DNA of 32,731 nucleotides. Source: Planctomycetota bacterium. Its GTDB lineage: Bacteria > Planctomycetota > UBA11346. Within the stretch, counting starts at the first letter, position 1, and each line of letters begins with the position of its first letter. The notes under the pieces are model-generated. The model was not told where the DNA came from. It ran no database searches and worked only from the letters and a program-made list of their open reading frames with translations. The stretch lies in the NCBI GenBank assembly GCA_022841245.1, contig JALHRW010000035.1, positions 1 to 32,731 on the forward strand. The letters run 5' to 3'. Below are positions 1 through 8,354 of this stretch, one piece after another. The position numbers were made by a program, and so were the translations under genes.

Positions 1-407
1 TGGAGACGGTCGGCGCCGGAGCGCTGGTCGCCCGCCTGCCGGGCGGTCGCGGCCATCGCCTGGGCGAGCGCGGCGAGGGCCTCAGCGCCGGCGAACGCCA
101 GCTCCTCGCCCTGGCCCGTGCCGTCGCTCACGATCCCGAGCTACTCATCCTCGACGAGGCCACCGCCCACATCGACAGCGCCAGCGAACGCATCGTCCAG
201 GATGGCCTGGCCCGCCTGCTCACCGGCCGATCCGCGCTGATCATCGCCCACCGCCTCTCCACCGTGCGGCGCTGCCACCGCATCATCGTGCTGCGCCACG
301 GCACGGTGGCCGAAGAGGGCACGCACGCCGAACTGCTCGCCCGCGGCGGCCTCTATGCGGACCTGCACCGCCTGCTGGCTGCGGAAGCCGGTCTGGAGGG
401 GACGTAA
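1..407 (+). CDS. ABC transporter ATP-binding protein, C-terminal part (cut by window edge)
   Basis: Reading from base 3, the frame is open to the TAA at 405-407 and encodes the last ~134 residues of an ABC ATPase. Seen: an ABC signature written LSAGE (bases 81-95), a Walker B strand LLILDEAT directly after it, a D-loop-like HIDSAS, and an H-loop IIAHRLST with its His codon at 249-251. After that comes the usual tail of an ABC-B type exporter (GTVAEEGTHAELLARGG). The family couples ATP hydrolysis at the inner membrane to export of lipids, peptides or drugs. Because the membrane domain is outside the window, I cannot tell whether it is fused here or what the substrate is. The gene ends 40 bp before the convergent sirtuin gene. 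Confidence 0.93.
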   Translation, partial: ETVGAGALVARLPGGRGHRLGERGEGLSAGERQLLALARAVAHDPELLILDEATAHIDSASERIVQDGLARLLTGRSALIIAHRLSTVRRCHRIIVLRHGTVAEEGTHAELLARGGLYADLHRLLAAEAGLEGT

Positions 408-447
408 CCGTACCAGGCACCTCCGATCCAGCGCAGCCCGGAAGGCA

Positions 448-1230
448 TCACTCCTGCCGGCGGGCCTGGTCGCGCACGATCGACGAGGTCAGCAGGTCGG
501 TCAGCGGCGGCAGCAGGTCGCGGGCCGGGCCGCGGATCGAGCAGGCCACCACCTCCGACAGCGGGGTGACCTCGGGATTCACCTCGACCACCGGATGACC
601 ATGCACCTGCAGATCGAGCGGGATGCCGGCTGCCGGCTGCACCAGGCACGACGAGCCGACCAGCAGACAGCCGTCGGGGTCGAACTCCTCCAGCCGGTCG
701 AGGGCAAGGCGCGGCAACGGCTCGTTGAACCACACCGAGCCAGGGCGCACGGTGGCCCCACAACGCGGGCACGGCATCAGCGAGAGCGCGTTGTCGTCGT
801 GGTCGTCGTCCTCCCAGGCGCAGGCGGTGCAGCGGGTGCTGAACAGGCTGCCGTGCAGATGGACGACATCGCGCACGCCAGCGCGCTCCAGCAGGTCGTC
901 CTCGTTGGTCGTCGCCATCAGCACCCGGGCAGCGGGAAAGTGCTGCTGCAGCAGGGCGATCGCGCGCTGGCCGGCATGCGGCTGGCACGAGGCGATGTGC
1001 AGGCGGCGTTCGCGGTACCAGTCCCACACCAGCTCGGGGTCCTGGGCGAACCCCTCCGGCGAGGCGAGGTCCTCGGCGCGGTACTCGTTCCAGATCCCGC
1101 CCTCGCCGCGAAAGGTCGGAACCCCGGCATCAGCCGATAGGCCAGCCCCCGCCAGCACCAGCAGGCGGCGGCACGGGGCGAGCAGCTTCGCCGCCCGCGC
1201 CAGGTGCTCGCGCGTACCGGAATCGGACAC
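448..1230 (-). CDS. NAD-dependent protein deacylase, Sir2 family (class III-like)
   Basis: 260 aa, full length for a bacterial sirtuin. Seen: NAD-binding GAGLSADAGVPTFRG at residues 28-42, catalytic His126 in VHLHGS, a four-Cys zinc site (C134/C137 and C154/C157), and the late motifs LVGSS and VEVNPEVTPLS. Y72 and R75 form the YxxR pair that in SIRT5 and CobB (class III) reads acidic acyl groups such as succinyl-lysine, so deacylation of such groups is inferred. Two departures stand out: the usual TQN(I/V)D motif reads TTNED (107-111), so the conserved Gln is Thr, and the usual WFGE reads WFNE. The start is a GTG that immediately follows the TGA of the FliL-like gene, which suggests translational coupling. 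Confidence 0.9.
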   Translation of the reverse strand: MSDSGTREHLARAAKLLAPCRRLLVLAGAGLSADAGVPTFRGEGGIWNEYRAEDLASPEGFAQDPELVWDWYRERRLHIASCQPHAGQRAIALLQQHFPAARVLMATTNEDDLLERAGVRDVVHLHGSLFSTRCTACAWEDDDHDDNALSLMPCPRCGATVRPGSVWFNEPLPRLALDRLEEFDPDGCLLVGSSCLVQPAAGIPLDLQVHGHPVVEVNPEVTPLSEVVACSIRGPARDLLPPLTDLLTSSIVRDQARRQE

Positions 1231-1977
1231 TCAGCGCTCCGCCGGGGCGTCGGCCGGGCCGGTCTCGAGCTGCGGGATGAGCAGCGCATCAGCGGGGAAC
1301 TCAGGGATCTTCGCCCGCACCGCTTCGGTCAGCTTCGCCTTGAGCTCGGCGTGGTCGGGGTCGATGAAGATGCCCGGGCCCATGCCGCGCAGCGCAGCGA
1401 GCACCGCGTCCTGGATGAGCGGAGCGCGCGCCTCCAGCGCCTGGGCGGTGGCGGCGTCAGCAAAGCCCAGGGCCAGGCCGAGAGTCAGCTGGCGCCGACC
1501 CTGGCCATCGACGGCGCGGGTGATGGTGAAGGGCGGCAGGCGCACCAAGGCCGGTCCGCTTTGGACAAGCGTTCCCACCGGTGCCGCTGCATTGGGGTTG
1601 GCCTCGGCCTTCCATGCCAGCAGGTCGAGGGCGATGGCGTCGCGGGCGGCGGACGGCACCTGCGCCGGCAGGGCGCCAATGGCGGCGGCGAAGGCTTCGC
1701 GCGCGGTCAGGGCCTGGATGACGACCTGGCGGATGCGCTCCTCGTCGCTGCGCGTGATCAGCGGCGCCTTGCCGTCGGGAGCGAACTCGCGCGTACGGGC
1801 ATGGCGCAGGGCGACCAGCAGCAACGCATCGAGATCGCGTTGGCGGTAGATCGCCTGGCCTTCAGCGATGACGGCCTGTGCCGGATCCTGCGCCTGGACC
1901 TGGGCCGGGGGCACGGCCTCGCCGCCCACCAGGACTGCAGTGCAGGCGCATGCGAAGCAAAAGGATGGAGTGCGCAT
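1231..1977 (-). CDS. Secreted protein with a FliL-like C-terminal domain
   Basis: 248 aa. The N-terminus has a short hydrophobic, Cys/Ala-rich stretch ending near AQA, which looks like a signal peptide. Residues ~35-135 are helical and Ala-rich and I do not recognise them. From about residue 140 the pattern resembles the FliL family: a RLPPFTITRAVDGQGRRQ strand, a long strand LTLGLALGF, a helix with APLIQDAVLAAL, then LKAKLTEAVRAKIP and a final strand. FliL proteins surround the flagellar stator and resemble stomatin-type scaffolds. There is no flagellar gene nearby and no clear transmembrane helix other than the signal, so the cellular role is unknown. It is the first gene of a two-gene unit with the sirtuin. 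The domain call rests on motif pattern only. Confidence 0.55.
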   Translation of the reverse strand: MRTPSFCFACACTAVLVGGEAVPPAQVQAQDPAQAVIAEGQAIYRQRDLDALLLVALRHARTREFAPDGKAPLITRSDEERIRQVVIQALTAREAFAAAIGALPAQVPSAARDAIALDLLAWKAEANPNAAAPVGTLVQSGPALVRLPPFTITRAVDGQGRRQLTLGLALGFADAATAQALEARAPLIQDAVLAALRGMGPGIFIDPDHAELKAKLTEAVRAKIPEFPADALLIPQLETGPADAPAER

Positions 1978-2115
1978 GGCCGCAGGCTATGGCGATCCGG
2001 CGGCGGGCCATGGCCGATCGCCCCGCCGCAGCCGCCATGAATCAGGACCTCTGCCCCTTAGCGGGCAGAGGGCACGGGGTGTTGGCATGGGACTTTTCCC
2101 GACGAAGCTGCGCCC
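1978..2115. promoter_or_regulatory. Divergent intergenic region with a 9-bp inverted repeat
   Basis: This 138-bp gap lies between the FliL-like gene (leftward) and the AraC-type regulator (rightward), so it must hold both start regions. A perfect inverted repeat occupies 2048-2056 (CCTCTGCCC) and 2063-2071 (GGGCAGAGG), with a 6-nt spacer. It is not followed by a T-run in either direction, so an operator or RNA hairpin is more likely than an intrinsic terminator. I could not identify convincing -35/-10 boxes. Confidence 0.45.
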
Positions 2116-2919
2116 ATGTCCGGTCTCGGCCCCATCCGTTTCGTCACCCGCAGTCGCCACCATCTGCGCCGAGTCGATCGCGGAGCGCGCAGCTTCCGCC
2201 ACGACAGCCACATCATCGCCCTGCACCGGGTCGAAGGCGGCCACGCCGGGCTTGGTGACGAATACGTCGCGGTGGACGGGCCCTTCCTGGCGCTGCTGCC
2301 GGCGGGCGAGCAGGACATCAACGACATGCACGGTCGCGATGACGCCTGGTGGTGCGCCTTCGAAGGCACTGCCGTGGCGGCGGCGGCCGGCGGAGCGTGC
2401 CTGGCCTTCGCCGGAATGACGCAGGTGCAGCCGCGACTCCACCGGGTTTCCGCGGTCCAGGCCAGGCGTGCCGAGACCCTCTTCCACGAGTTGCGCTCCG
2501 CCCTCGCTGCCGACGGGTTGGACGGGCAGCTGACCGCGCAGGCCCGCCTGGCCGACCTGCTCGCCCTGTGGCTGGCAACCGGCACCCGCGAAGCGGATGA
2601 TGCGGTGACGCGCTTCCGCACCTTGATCGAAGAGCGTGCCTGCGATCCAGCCTGCTCGCTGGAAGCGCTGGCTGGAAGTCTCGGCCGCCACGCCGATACC
2701 CTGGGCGCGGCCTTCCGTCGCCGCTACGGCTGCACCCCGGTGGCCTGCCGGACCCGGCTCCGCATCCACCGCGCCCAGGAACTGCTGTCAGCCGGCGGAT
2801 CGGGCCTGGCGCAGGTCGCCGAGGCCTGCGGATTCCCCGATCCCGGCTATTTCTGCCGTGTCTTCCGCCGCCATGTCGGCGATACGCCCGGCGGCTGGAC
2901 CAGGCGCTTCGGCGGCTGA
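2116..2919 (+). CDS. AraC family transcriptional regulator
   Basis: 267 aa. The C-terminal ~100 residues carry the two helix-turn-helix units of the AraC family: SLEALAGSLGRHADTLGAAFRRRYG, then LAQVAEACGFPDPGYFCRVFRRHVGDTP, the second being the classic family signature. The N-terminal ~100 residues look like a cupin-type effector-binding domain (PFLALLPAGEQDIND). Such proteins bind promoters of sugar-use genes and respond to a small ligand. The next gene, 80 bp downstream on the same strand, is a Gfo/Idh/MocA oxidoreductase, so that gene is the most obvious candidate target. The ATG at 2116 was chosen because it gives the full effector domain. Confidence 0.9.
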   Translation: MSGLGPIRFVTRSRHHLRRVDRGARSFRHDSHIIALHRVEGGHAGLGDEYVAVDGPFLALLPAGEQDINDMHGRDDAWWCAFEGTAVAAAAGGACLAFAGMTQVQPRLHRVSAVQARRAETLFHELRSALAADGLDGQLTAQARLADLLALWLATGTREADDAVTRFRTLIEERACDPACSLEALAGSLGRHADTLGAAFRRRYGCTPVACRTRLRIHRAQELLSAGGSGLAQVAEACGFPDPGYFCRVFRRHVGDTPGGWTRRFGG

Positions 2920-2999
2920 TCGGCAGGAAAAATCCAAACGCAGGGAATCGGCCTGCGGCATCCGCGCGCCGGCCGCCATGCTGGGTGCAGGAGACCGAC

Positions 3000-4541
3000 A
3001 TGGCAACCCGCCGCACCCGCCCCTTCGCCACCAACCGCCGCATCCGCCTCGGCATCTGGGGGCTGGGACGCGGTGTCCACTTCCGCGGCCTCTGCGCCAA
3101 GGTGGGCATCGACGTGGTCGCCGGCTGCGATCTGGTGCCGCACCTGCGCCAGCGCTTCACCAAGGAGACCCCGGAAGCCTTCGTCACCGACGACATCGAC
3201 GCCATGCTCGCCCAGGACATCGACGCCGTGCTGGTAGCGACCTACTGCCCGGCGCACGCCGACGACGCCATCCGTTGCCTGCGCGCCGGCAAGCACGTGC
3301 TCTCGGAGGTCACCGCCTTCCACACCATGGCCGAGGGCGTGCGACTGGTCGAGGAGGTCGAGCGCAGCGGCAAGGTCTACAACCTGGCCGAGAACTACCC
3401 GTTCTCCGCCGCCAACATGTGGCTGGCCGCGCGCTGGCGCGAAGGCCTCTTCGGCAAGCTGATGTACGCCGAGTTCGAGTACCTGCACGAGCTGCGCCAC
3501 CTTCAGTACACCTACCTCGACGGCAGCCCGATCCAGCCCGGGCACGCGGTGCACAACTGGCGCAGCTGGATCGACTACCACTATTATTGCACGCATTCGC
3601 TCGGCCCGGTGATGCTGATCACCGGCGAACGTCCGACCCGTGTGGTGTCGCTGCCGGCGGGCAATCGCCTGGAGGGCTACATCGCCGACGAGAACGCCAT
3701 CGGCAGCGTGAACCCCTCGCTGATCACCATGAGCGGCGGCGGCCTGGTACGCAATCTGATGGGCGGAACGACCCACGACAGCCATCTGCAGCGCCTGTGG
3801 GGCACGCGCGGGGCCGCGGTGCAGCATGCGGCCTGCCCGCTGGAGCTGCGCCTGGGCGCCAACGGCGGCGGACCACGGCTGGAGATCACCCCGCAGTGGC
3901 CCGAGCTGGCCGAGCTGGCCGGCGGCAGCGGCCATGGCGGTGGCGACTTCTGGGTCATGTACTACTTCGCACGCCAGATCCTCACCGGTACGCCGGCCCC
4001 CTGGGACATCCACGCCGCCTGCGACGTCACCATCCCCGGCATCCTCGCCTACCGTTCAGCCTGCGAAAATGGCCAGGCCTACGACATTCCCGACTTCCGC
4101 GACCCACGGCAGCGCGCCGCGTGGAAGTCCGACGACCGGCCGCAGACGCGCTTCGACACCGCGCACGGCGCCTTCGGTGCGGACGCCGATCCGTCGGTGG
4201 TCGGGACGTTCACCACGGTGATGAAGGAGCTGTGCGCCTGCGCCCAGGCCTATCGCACCTACGCCGACTGGGAGCGCGTCTCCGCCGATCTCGCTCGGCC
4301 GCGCGAGCTGCTGCCGAGCGCCGAGCGCCTGCTGCGGCTCTACCCGCAGCTGCGCGCAGCTTACCGCGCCGCACGGCAGCTCATCGACAACGCCCCCGAA
4401 GGACCGGGCCGCCGGGTGCTGCGCGAGATGCTGGAGGATGTCGGCGACGAGAAGACCGCATTGAAACGTGGCGCCGAGGCGCGGCTGCGCCGGCGCATCA
4501 GCGGGCTGCGGCGGAGGAAGGATCCGTCCGCCCGAGGATAG
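3000..4541 (+). CDS. Gfo/Idh/MocA family NAD(P)-dependent oxidoreductase
   Basis: 513 aa from the ATG at 3000. That start has a strong AGGAG ribosome site (2989-2993) six bases upstream, so it is preferred to the in-frame GTG at 2985. Seen: an N-terminal Rossmann fold with GIWGLGRG at residues 18-25 and the nucleotide-binding acidic residue in GCDLVP. The helix-strand unit DIDAVLVATYCPAHADDAIRCL follows, then GKHVLSE. In most family members that last strand continues as EKP, whose Lys is catalytic; here it is E104-V105-T106. The family oxidises or reduces sugars and inositols, or uses the cofactor in hydrolysis. Substrate is not predictable. The C-terminal ~130 residues, beyond the usual ~380-aa core, are helical and Arg-rich. 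Confidence 0.88.
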   Translation: MATRRTRPFATNRRIRLGIWGLGRGVHFRGLCAKVGIDVVAGCDLVPHLRQRFTKETPEAFVTDDIDAMLAQDIDAVLVATYCPAHADDAIRCLRAGKHVLSEVTAFHTMAEGVRLVEEVERSGKVYNLAENYPFSAANMWLAARWREGLFGKLMYAEFEYLHELRHLQYTYLDGSPIQPGHAVHNWRSWIDYHYYCTHSLGPVMLITGERPTRVVSLPAGNRLEGYIADENAIGSVNPSLITMSGGGLVRNLMGGTTHDSHLQRLWGTRGAAVQHAACPLELRLGANGGGPRLEITPQWPELAELAGGSGHGGGDFWVMYYFARQILTGTPAPWDIHAACDVTIPGILAYRSACENGQAYDIPDFRDPRQRAAWKSDDRPQTRFDTAHGAFGADADPSVVGTFTTVMKELCACAQAYRTYADWERVSADLARPRELLPSAERLLRLYPQLRAAYRAARQLIDNAPEGPGRRVLREMLEDVGDEKTALKRGAEARLRRRISGLRRRKDPSARG

Positions 4542-4611
4542 CGCCCCCCTGTCGATGCTGCGCCGTCGACTTGCTCTTCCGCATGCCCGCTTGCGCCCAT
4601 GCTCTGCCGCC

Positions 4612-5697
4612 ATGCTCCGAACCGGGATCCGCGCCTCCGGCAATGTCCGCTCCATCGCCGCACCGCTGTGGGACAGCGACTTCCTGCGCTCCTGCCGCGG
4701 CGAAGAGGCCCGGCGCACCCCGGTGTGGCTGATGCGCCAGGCCGGGCGCTACATGGAGCATTATCGCGGGCTGCGCGCCAAGCTGTCGTTCCTCGAACTG
4801 TGCCGCAACCCCGGCGCCGCGGCGGAAGCAGCCCTGTACGCCCGCGAGTGGCTCGACGTCGACGCCGCCATCGTCTTCAGCGACATCTTGATCGTGCTGG
4901 AGGCCCTCGGCGTGCCGCTGCGCTTCGAGGGCGACGGCCCGAAGCTGACCCCGCTGTCCGGCCCCGAGGCGGTCGCGGCCTTGCGCGATCCGCTCCTGGC
5001 TGCCGCCGATCTCGGCTATGCCCATGAGGCGGTGCGGCAGACCGTCGCCGGCCTGCCCGCCGACATCCCCTGCATCGGCTTCGCCGGCGCCCCCTTCACC
5101 CTGGCCGCTTACGCCATCGAGGGCGGCGGCTCACGCCAGTTCGCCAAGGCCAAGGCCTTCATGTACCGCGAGCCGGCAGCGTGGCACCGCCTCAGCGCGG
5201 CCATCGCGACCTGCATCGCCGAGCATGCCAACCGCCAGGTGGCGGCCGGGGCGACCGCGATCCAGTTCTTCGATTCCTGGGCCGGCTGCCTGTCGCGTCC
5301 CGACTATGCCGAATTCGCCCTGCCCCACCTGCGGGCTGCGGTCCAGGCGGTGGTACCCGGCGTGCCGGTGATCGTCTTCGGCGCCGCCACCGGACATCTC
5401 CTCGACCTGATGGCCTCGACCGGAGCCGACGTGGTCGGCGTCGACACCGGCGCGGCGCTCGATGCCGGCTGGGAAGCGGCCGGCGGCCCCGGACGGGTCG
5501 CCATCCAGGGCAATCTGGATCCCGCCGTGCTGCTGGCGCCGTCAGCGGTGATGCGCGCACGCACCGATCGCGTGCTGCTCGAGGCCGGTGGCCGCCCGGG
5601 GCACATCTTCAATCTCGGTCATGGCATCATCAAGGAGACCCCACCGGAGATGGCGCGCGACCTGGTCGCCTATGTCCATGAGCGGACGACCCGGTGA
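4612..5697 (+). CDS. hemE: Uroporphyrinogen decarboxylase HemE
   Basis: 361 aa from the ATG at 4612. HemE removes four acetate carboxyls from uroporphyrinogen III to give coproporphyrinogen III in the cytoplasm. Seen: the N-terminal RTPVWLMRQAGRYM with RQAGRY at 42-47, the catalytic Asp91 in VFSDILIV, FAGAPFTLAAYAIEGG, the FFDSWAG motif and the C-terminal FNLGHGI. No good ribosome site precedes the ATG. An in-frame ATG at 4555 would add 19 Arg-rich residues, and the shorter form fits the family length (~345-355 aa) better. The stop overlaps the GTG of hemY by 4 nt, so the two are probably translationally coupled. Confidence 0.96.
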   Translation: MLRTGIRASGNVRSIAAPLWDSDFLRSCRGEEARRTPVWLMRQAGRYMEHYRGLRAKLSFLELCRNPGAAAEAALYAREWLDVDAAIVFSDILIVLEALGVPLRFEGDGPKLTPLSGPEAVAALRDPLLAAADLGYAHEAVRQTVAGLPADIPCIGFAGAPFTLAAYAIEGGGSRQFAKAKAFMYREPAAWHRLSAAIATCIAEHANRQVAAGATAIQFFDSWAGCLSRPDYAEFALPHLRAAVQAVVPGVPVIVFGAATGHLLDLMASTGADVVGVDTGAALDAGWEAAGGPGRVAIQGNLDPAVLLAPSAVMRARTDRVLLEAGGRPGHIFNLGHGIIKETPPEMARDLVAYVHERTTR

Positions 5698-7058
5698 AGG
5701 ATGTCATCGTCGTCGGCGCCGGCATCGGCGGCCTGGCCGCAGCCTACCACGCGCGCAAGCGCGGCCTGTCGGTCACGCTGGTGGAGGCCTCCGATCGTCT
5801 CGGCGGCGTCATCCGCACCTCGGTCGAGGACGGCTGCACGCTGGAGCACGGCCCCGATTCGCTGGTTTCGATCAAGCCGGGCGGGCTGGAACTGGTGCGC
5901 GAGCTCGGTTTGGAATCGCGCCTCATCGGCGTGCCTGAAGCCGCGCGCCGTTCGCTGATCGCCCGGCGCGGCCGTCTGGTGCCGGTCCCGGATGGCCTCT
6001 ATCTGCTGGCCCCGGGCCGCATCTGGCAGTTCGTCTGTTCACCGCTGATCAGCTGGGCCGGCAAGCTGCGCATGGGCCTCGACCTGCTGCTGCCGCGGCG
6101 CCGGGCCGGCCTGCCCGAGGAAAGCCTTGCCGCCTTCGTCCGTCGACGTCTCGGCCGCGAGGCGCTGGAAGCCATCGCCCAGCCGATGGTCAGCGGCATC
6201 TACACCGCCGACCCCGAGACCCTGTCGCTAGCCGCGACCATGCCGCAGTTCCTCGACCTCGAGCGCGATCACCGATCGCTGATCCTCGGCATGATGGCGC
6301 GGATGAAGAAGCAGAAGGCCGCTGCCCAGGGCAGTGCATCCGGACCGCGCTACGGCCTGTTCCTCTCGCTGGAGGGAGGACTGCAGACCCTGGTCGACGC
6401 GCTCGCCAGCCGGCTGGAAGGCGCCGAGGTGCGCTTGAACGCGCCTGCCGAGACGTTGCGCCGCGACGGTGACGCCTGGCTGCTGCGCGCTGGCGGTGAG
6501 GATCTCCGTGCTGGCCGCATCGTCCTGGCCCTGCCCGCCTGCGCTGCGGCCCGACTGGCGCCGGAGCCGCTCGCCAGCGAACTGGCCGCCATCCCCTACG
6601 CCGGCGTGGCGACGGTGAACCTCGCCTTCCCCGCCGCCGGCTGCCCGGCCCTGCCCATGGCCGCCGGGTTCGTCATCCCCGCGGTCGAGGGCCGGTCGAC
6701 CATCGCCTGCACCATCGCACACCAGAAGTACCCGGGCCGCGTTCCCGAGGGCACCATCCTGCTGCGCGCGTTCGTCGGCGGCGCCCTGCATGAGGACCGC
6801 CTGGGTCTTGACGATGCTGCGATGATCGCGGCCACGCTCGCCGACCTGCGACTCTACCTCGGCGCCCTGCCGGAGCCGCGCCTGGCGCGCGTCCACCGCT
6901 GGCCCAAGGCGATGGCGCAGTACGTGGTCGGCCATGTCGAGCGGATCAAGCGCATCCGCGAACTGACTCCCCCCGGCCTGCACCTGGTCGGCAACGGCTA
7001 TGACGGCGTCGGCATCCCCGATGTCGCGGCGCAAGCTGCGCGCACCTTCGTCCCGTAG
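5694..7058 (+). CDS. hemY: Protoporphyrinogen/coproporphyrinogen oxidase, oxygen-dependent FAD type (HemY/HemG)
   Basis: 454 aa, normal length for the FAD-dependent enzyme. It oxidises protoporphyrinogen IX (or, in the coproporphyrin route, coproporphyrinogen III) to the porphyrin at the membrane surface. Seen: an N-terminal FAD-binding VIVVGAGIGGLAAAYHARK followed by EASDRLGGVIRT and EHGPDSLV, the conserved QPMVSGIYTADPETLSLAA, and the C-terminal second FAD contact LVGNGYDGVGIPD. The start is a GTG overlapping the hemE stop. The gene converges on hemA with 21 bp between stops. The sequence alone does not settle which porphyrinogen is the substrate; the ferrochelatase gene is not in the window. 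Confidence 0.94.
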   Translation: MKDVIVVGAGIGGLAAAYHARKRGLSVTLVEASDRLGGVIRTSVEDGCTLEHGPDSLVSIKPGGLELVRELGLESRLIGVPEAARRSLIARRGRLVPVPDGLYLLAPGRIWQFVCSPLISWAGKLRMGLDLLLPRRRAGLPEESLAAFVRRRLGREALEAIAQPMVSGIYTADPETLSLAATMPQFLDLERDHRSLILGMMARMKKQKAAAQGSASGPRYGLFLSLEGGLQTLVDALASRLEGAEVRLNAPAETLRRDGDAWLLRAGGEDLRAGRIVLALPACAAARLAPEPLASELAAIPYAGVATVNLAFPAAGCPALPMAAGFVIPAVEGRSTIACTIAHQKYPGRVPEGTILLRAFVGGALHEDRLGLDDAAMIAATLADLRLYLGALPEPRLARVHRWPKAMAQYVVGHVERIKRIRELTPPGLHLVGNGYDGVGIPDVAAQAARTFVP

Positions 7059-7079
7059 CCCAGGGGCCTCGCTGCCGCT

Positions 7080-8354
7080 TTACTCCCGGTCGAGACCGAA
7101 CAGCTCTTCAAGCATGCGTCGGGCCTGCTCGTCCTCGCCGTGCTCGCGCAGCCAGGCGAGCACGGGGTGCAGCAGCTTGTTGCCGACCCGTTCGAGGCCG
7201 TAGCGCAGCTGCTCGCGGTCGGCCCCGGGCAGCTTGGCCGCCAGGCGCGCCTCCTCGGCCGCGACGACCTCGCGGAAATGGGAGGCGATCCGCGCCAGCA
7301 GGTCAGCGTGATCGGCGTTGGCGGCGCGACGCCAGGCCTCGACCGCGCTGTCGACCAGCGCCTCGGCGGCGGAGACCTCCTGCTGACGCTGGCCGAGATG
7401 CTGGGCGATGACCCGTTCGAGGTGGTCGACATTGAACACGAACACATCGTCGAGCGTGCCGGCCTCGGCTTCGACATCCCGCGGCACCGCCAGGTCGATC
7501 AGCACCAGCGGAGCACGGCGGGCGACGACCGCGCTGCGCACCATCGCGGTGGTGATGACCGGGTGCGGCGCCGCAGTCGATGACACGACCACGTCATGCC
7601 CGGCCAACGCCGCAGGCAGCGAATCCCAGCCAAGAGCCGTCCCGTCGATGCGTCCGGCCAGTTCCTGGGCCCGTTCCAGGCTGCGGTTGATCACCGTGAT
7701 GGAGCGGACTCCGGCAGTCATCAGATAGCGGGCCGCAAGTTCGGCCGTCTCGCCTGCACCGACCAGCAGCAGTCGCGCGCTGGCGAGGTCGCCGTGCACC
7801 TGCTTGGCCAGGTCGACCGCCTGCGAGGCGACGCTCAGCTTGTGATCACCCAGCCCGGTCGACGTGCGGACATCCTTGCCGCAGGCCAGGGCGCGCTGGA
7901 ACAGCGGGTTGAGGATGCCGCCAGCCAAGCCGGCCGTCCGCGCACCGTCGTAGGAGCGACGCACCTGGCCGGCGACTTCCGCCTCGCCGAGCACCATGCT
8001 TTCGAGGCCGGCGACGACGCGGAAGAGATGCCGTGCCGCCGCGGCACCTTGATGCGAGAATGCCTGGCCGGCCAAGGCGCTGGTCGCGACACCGGCGCGC
8101 TCGGCCAGGGCGGCCTCGACGCGTGCCCGATCGACCGTGCCGCTGAGGTAGATCTCCAGCCTATTGCAGGTCGAGACCACCACGCACTCGCTGGCCCCTG
8201 GCAGCTGGCGCAGCTGCATCGCCAGAGTCAACGGGTCAGTGGCAGCGACTGCGAGCCGCTCACGCAGCTCCACCGGCGTACGGTGGTGGTCGACGCCCCA
8301 GGACAGCACCGGGGGCGCTGACGGCGCGCCGCGCCGGTCGGTGGCGTCACCCAT
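7080..8354 (-). CDS. hemA: Glutamyl-tRNA reductase HemA
   Basis: 424 aa, full length. The enzyme reduces glutamyl-tRNA(Glu) with NADPH to glutamate-1-semialdehyde, the first committed step of the C5 route to haem. Seen: the N-terminal WGVDHHRTPVELRERLA, catalytic Cys63 in STCNRLEIY, the loop ESMVLGEAEVAGQVRRSY, the NADPH-binding LLVGAGETAELAARYL, then LIDLAVPRDVE, and a C-terminal helical dimerisation domain. The ATG at 8354 overlaps the end of the hemX-like gene by 8 bp, so both are read from one message. With hemE and hemY on the other strand, the haem genes form two convergent units. Confidence 0.96.
   Translation of the reverse strand: MGDATDRRGAPSAPPVLSWGVDHHRTPVELRERLAVAATDPLTLAMQLRQLPGASECVVVSTCNRLEIYLSGTVDRARVEAALAERAGVATSALAGQAFSHQGAAAARHLFRVVAGLESMVLGEAEVAGQVRRSYDGARTAGLAGGILNPLFQRALACGKDVRTSTGLGDHKLSVASQAVDLAKQVHGDLASARLLLVGAGETAELAARYLMTAGVRSITVINRSLERAQELAGRIDGTALGWDSLPAALAGHDVVVSSTAAPHPVITTAMVRSAVVARRAPLVLIDLAVPRDVEAEAGTLDDVFVFNVDHLERVIAQHLGQRQQEVSAAEALVDSAVEAWRRAANADHADLLARIASHFREVVAAEEARLAAKLPGADREQLRYGLERVGNKLLHPVLAWLREHGEDEQARRMLEELFGLDRE

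Noticed and set aside
2636-4732. A 698-codon open frame on the plus strand overlapping the AraC and Gfo/Idh/MocA genes
   Set aside because: Its protein is Arg/Ala/Pro-rich low-complexity sequence typical of the wrong frame in GC-rich DNA, and both overlapped genes have clear families.
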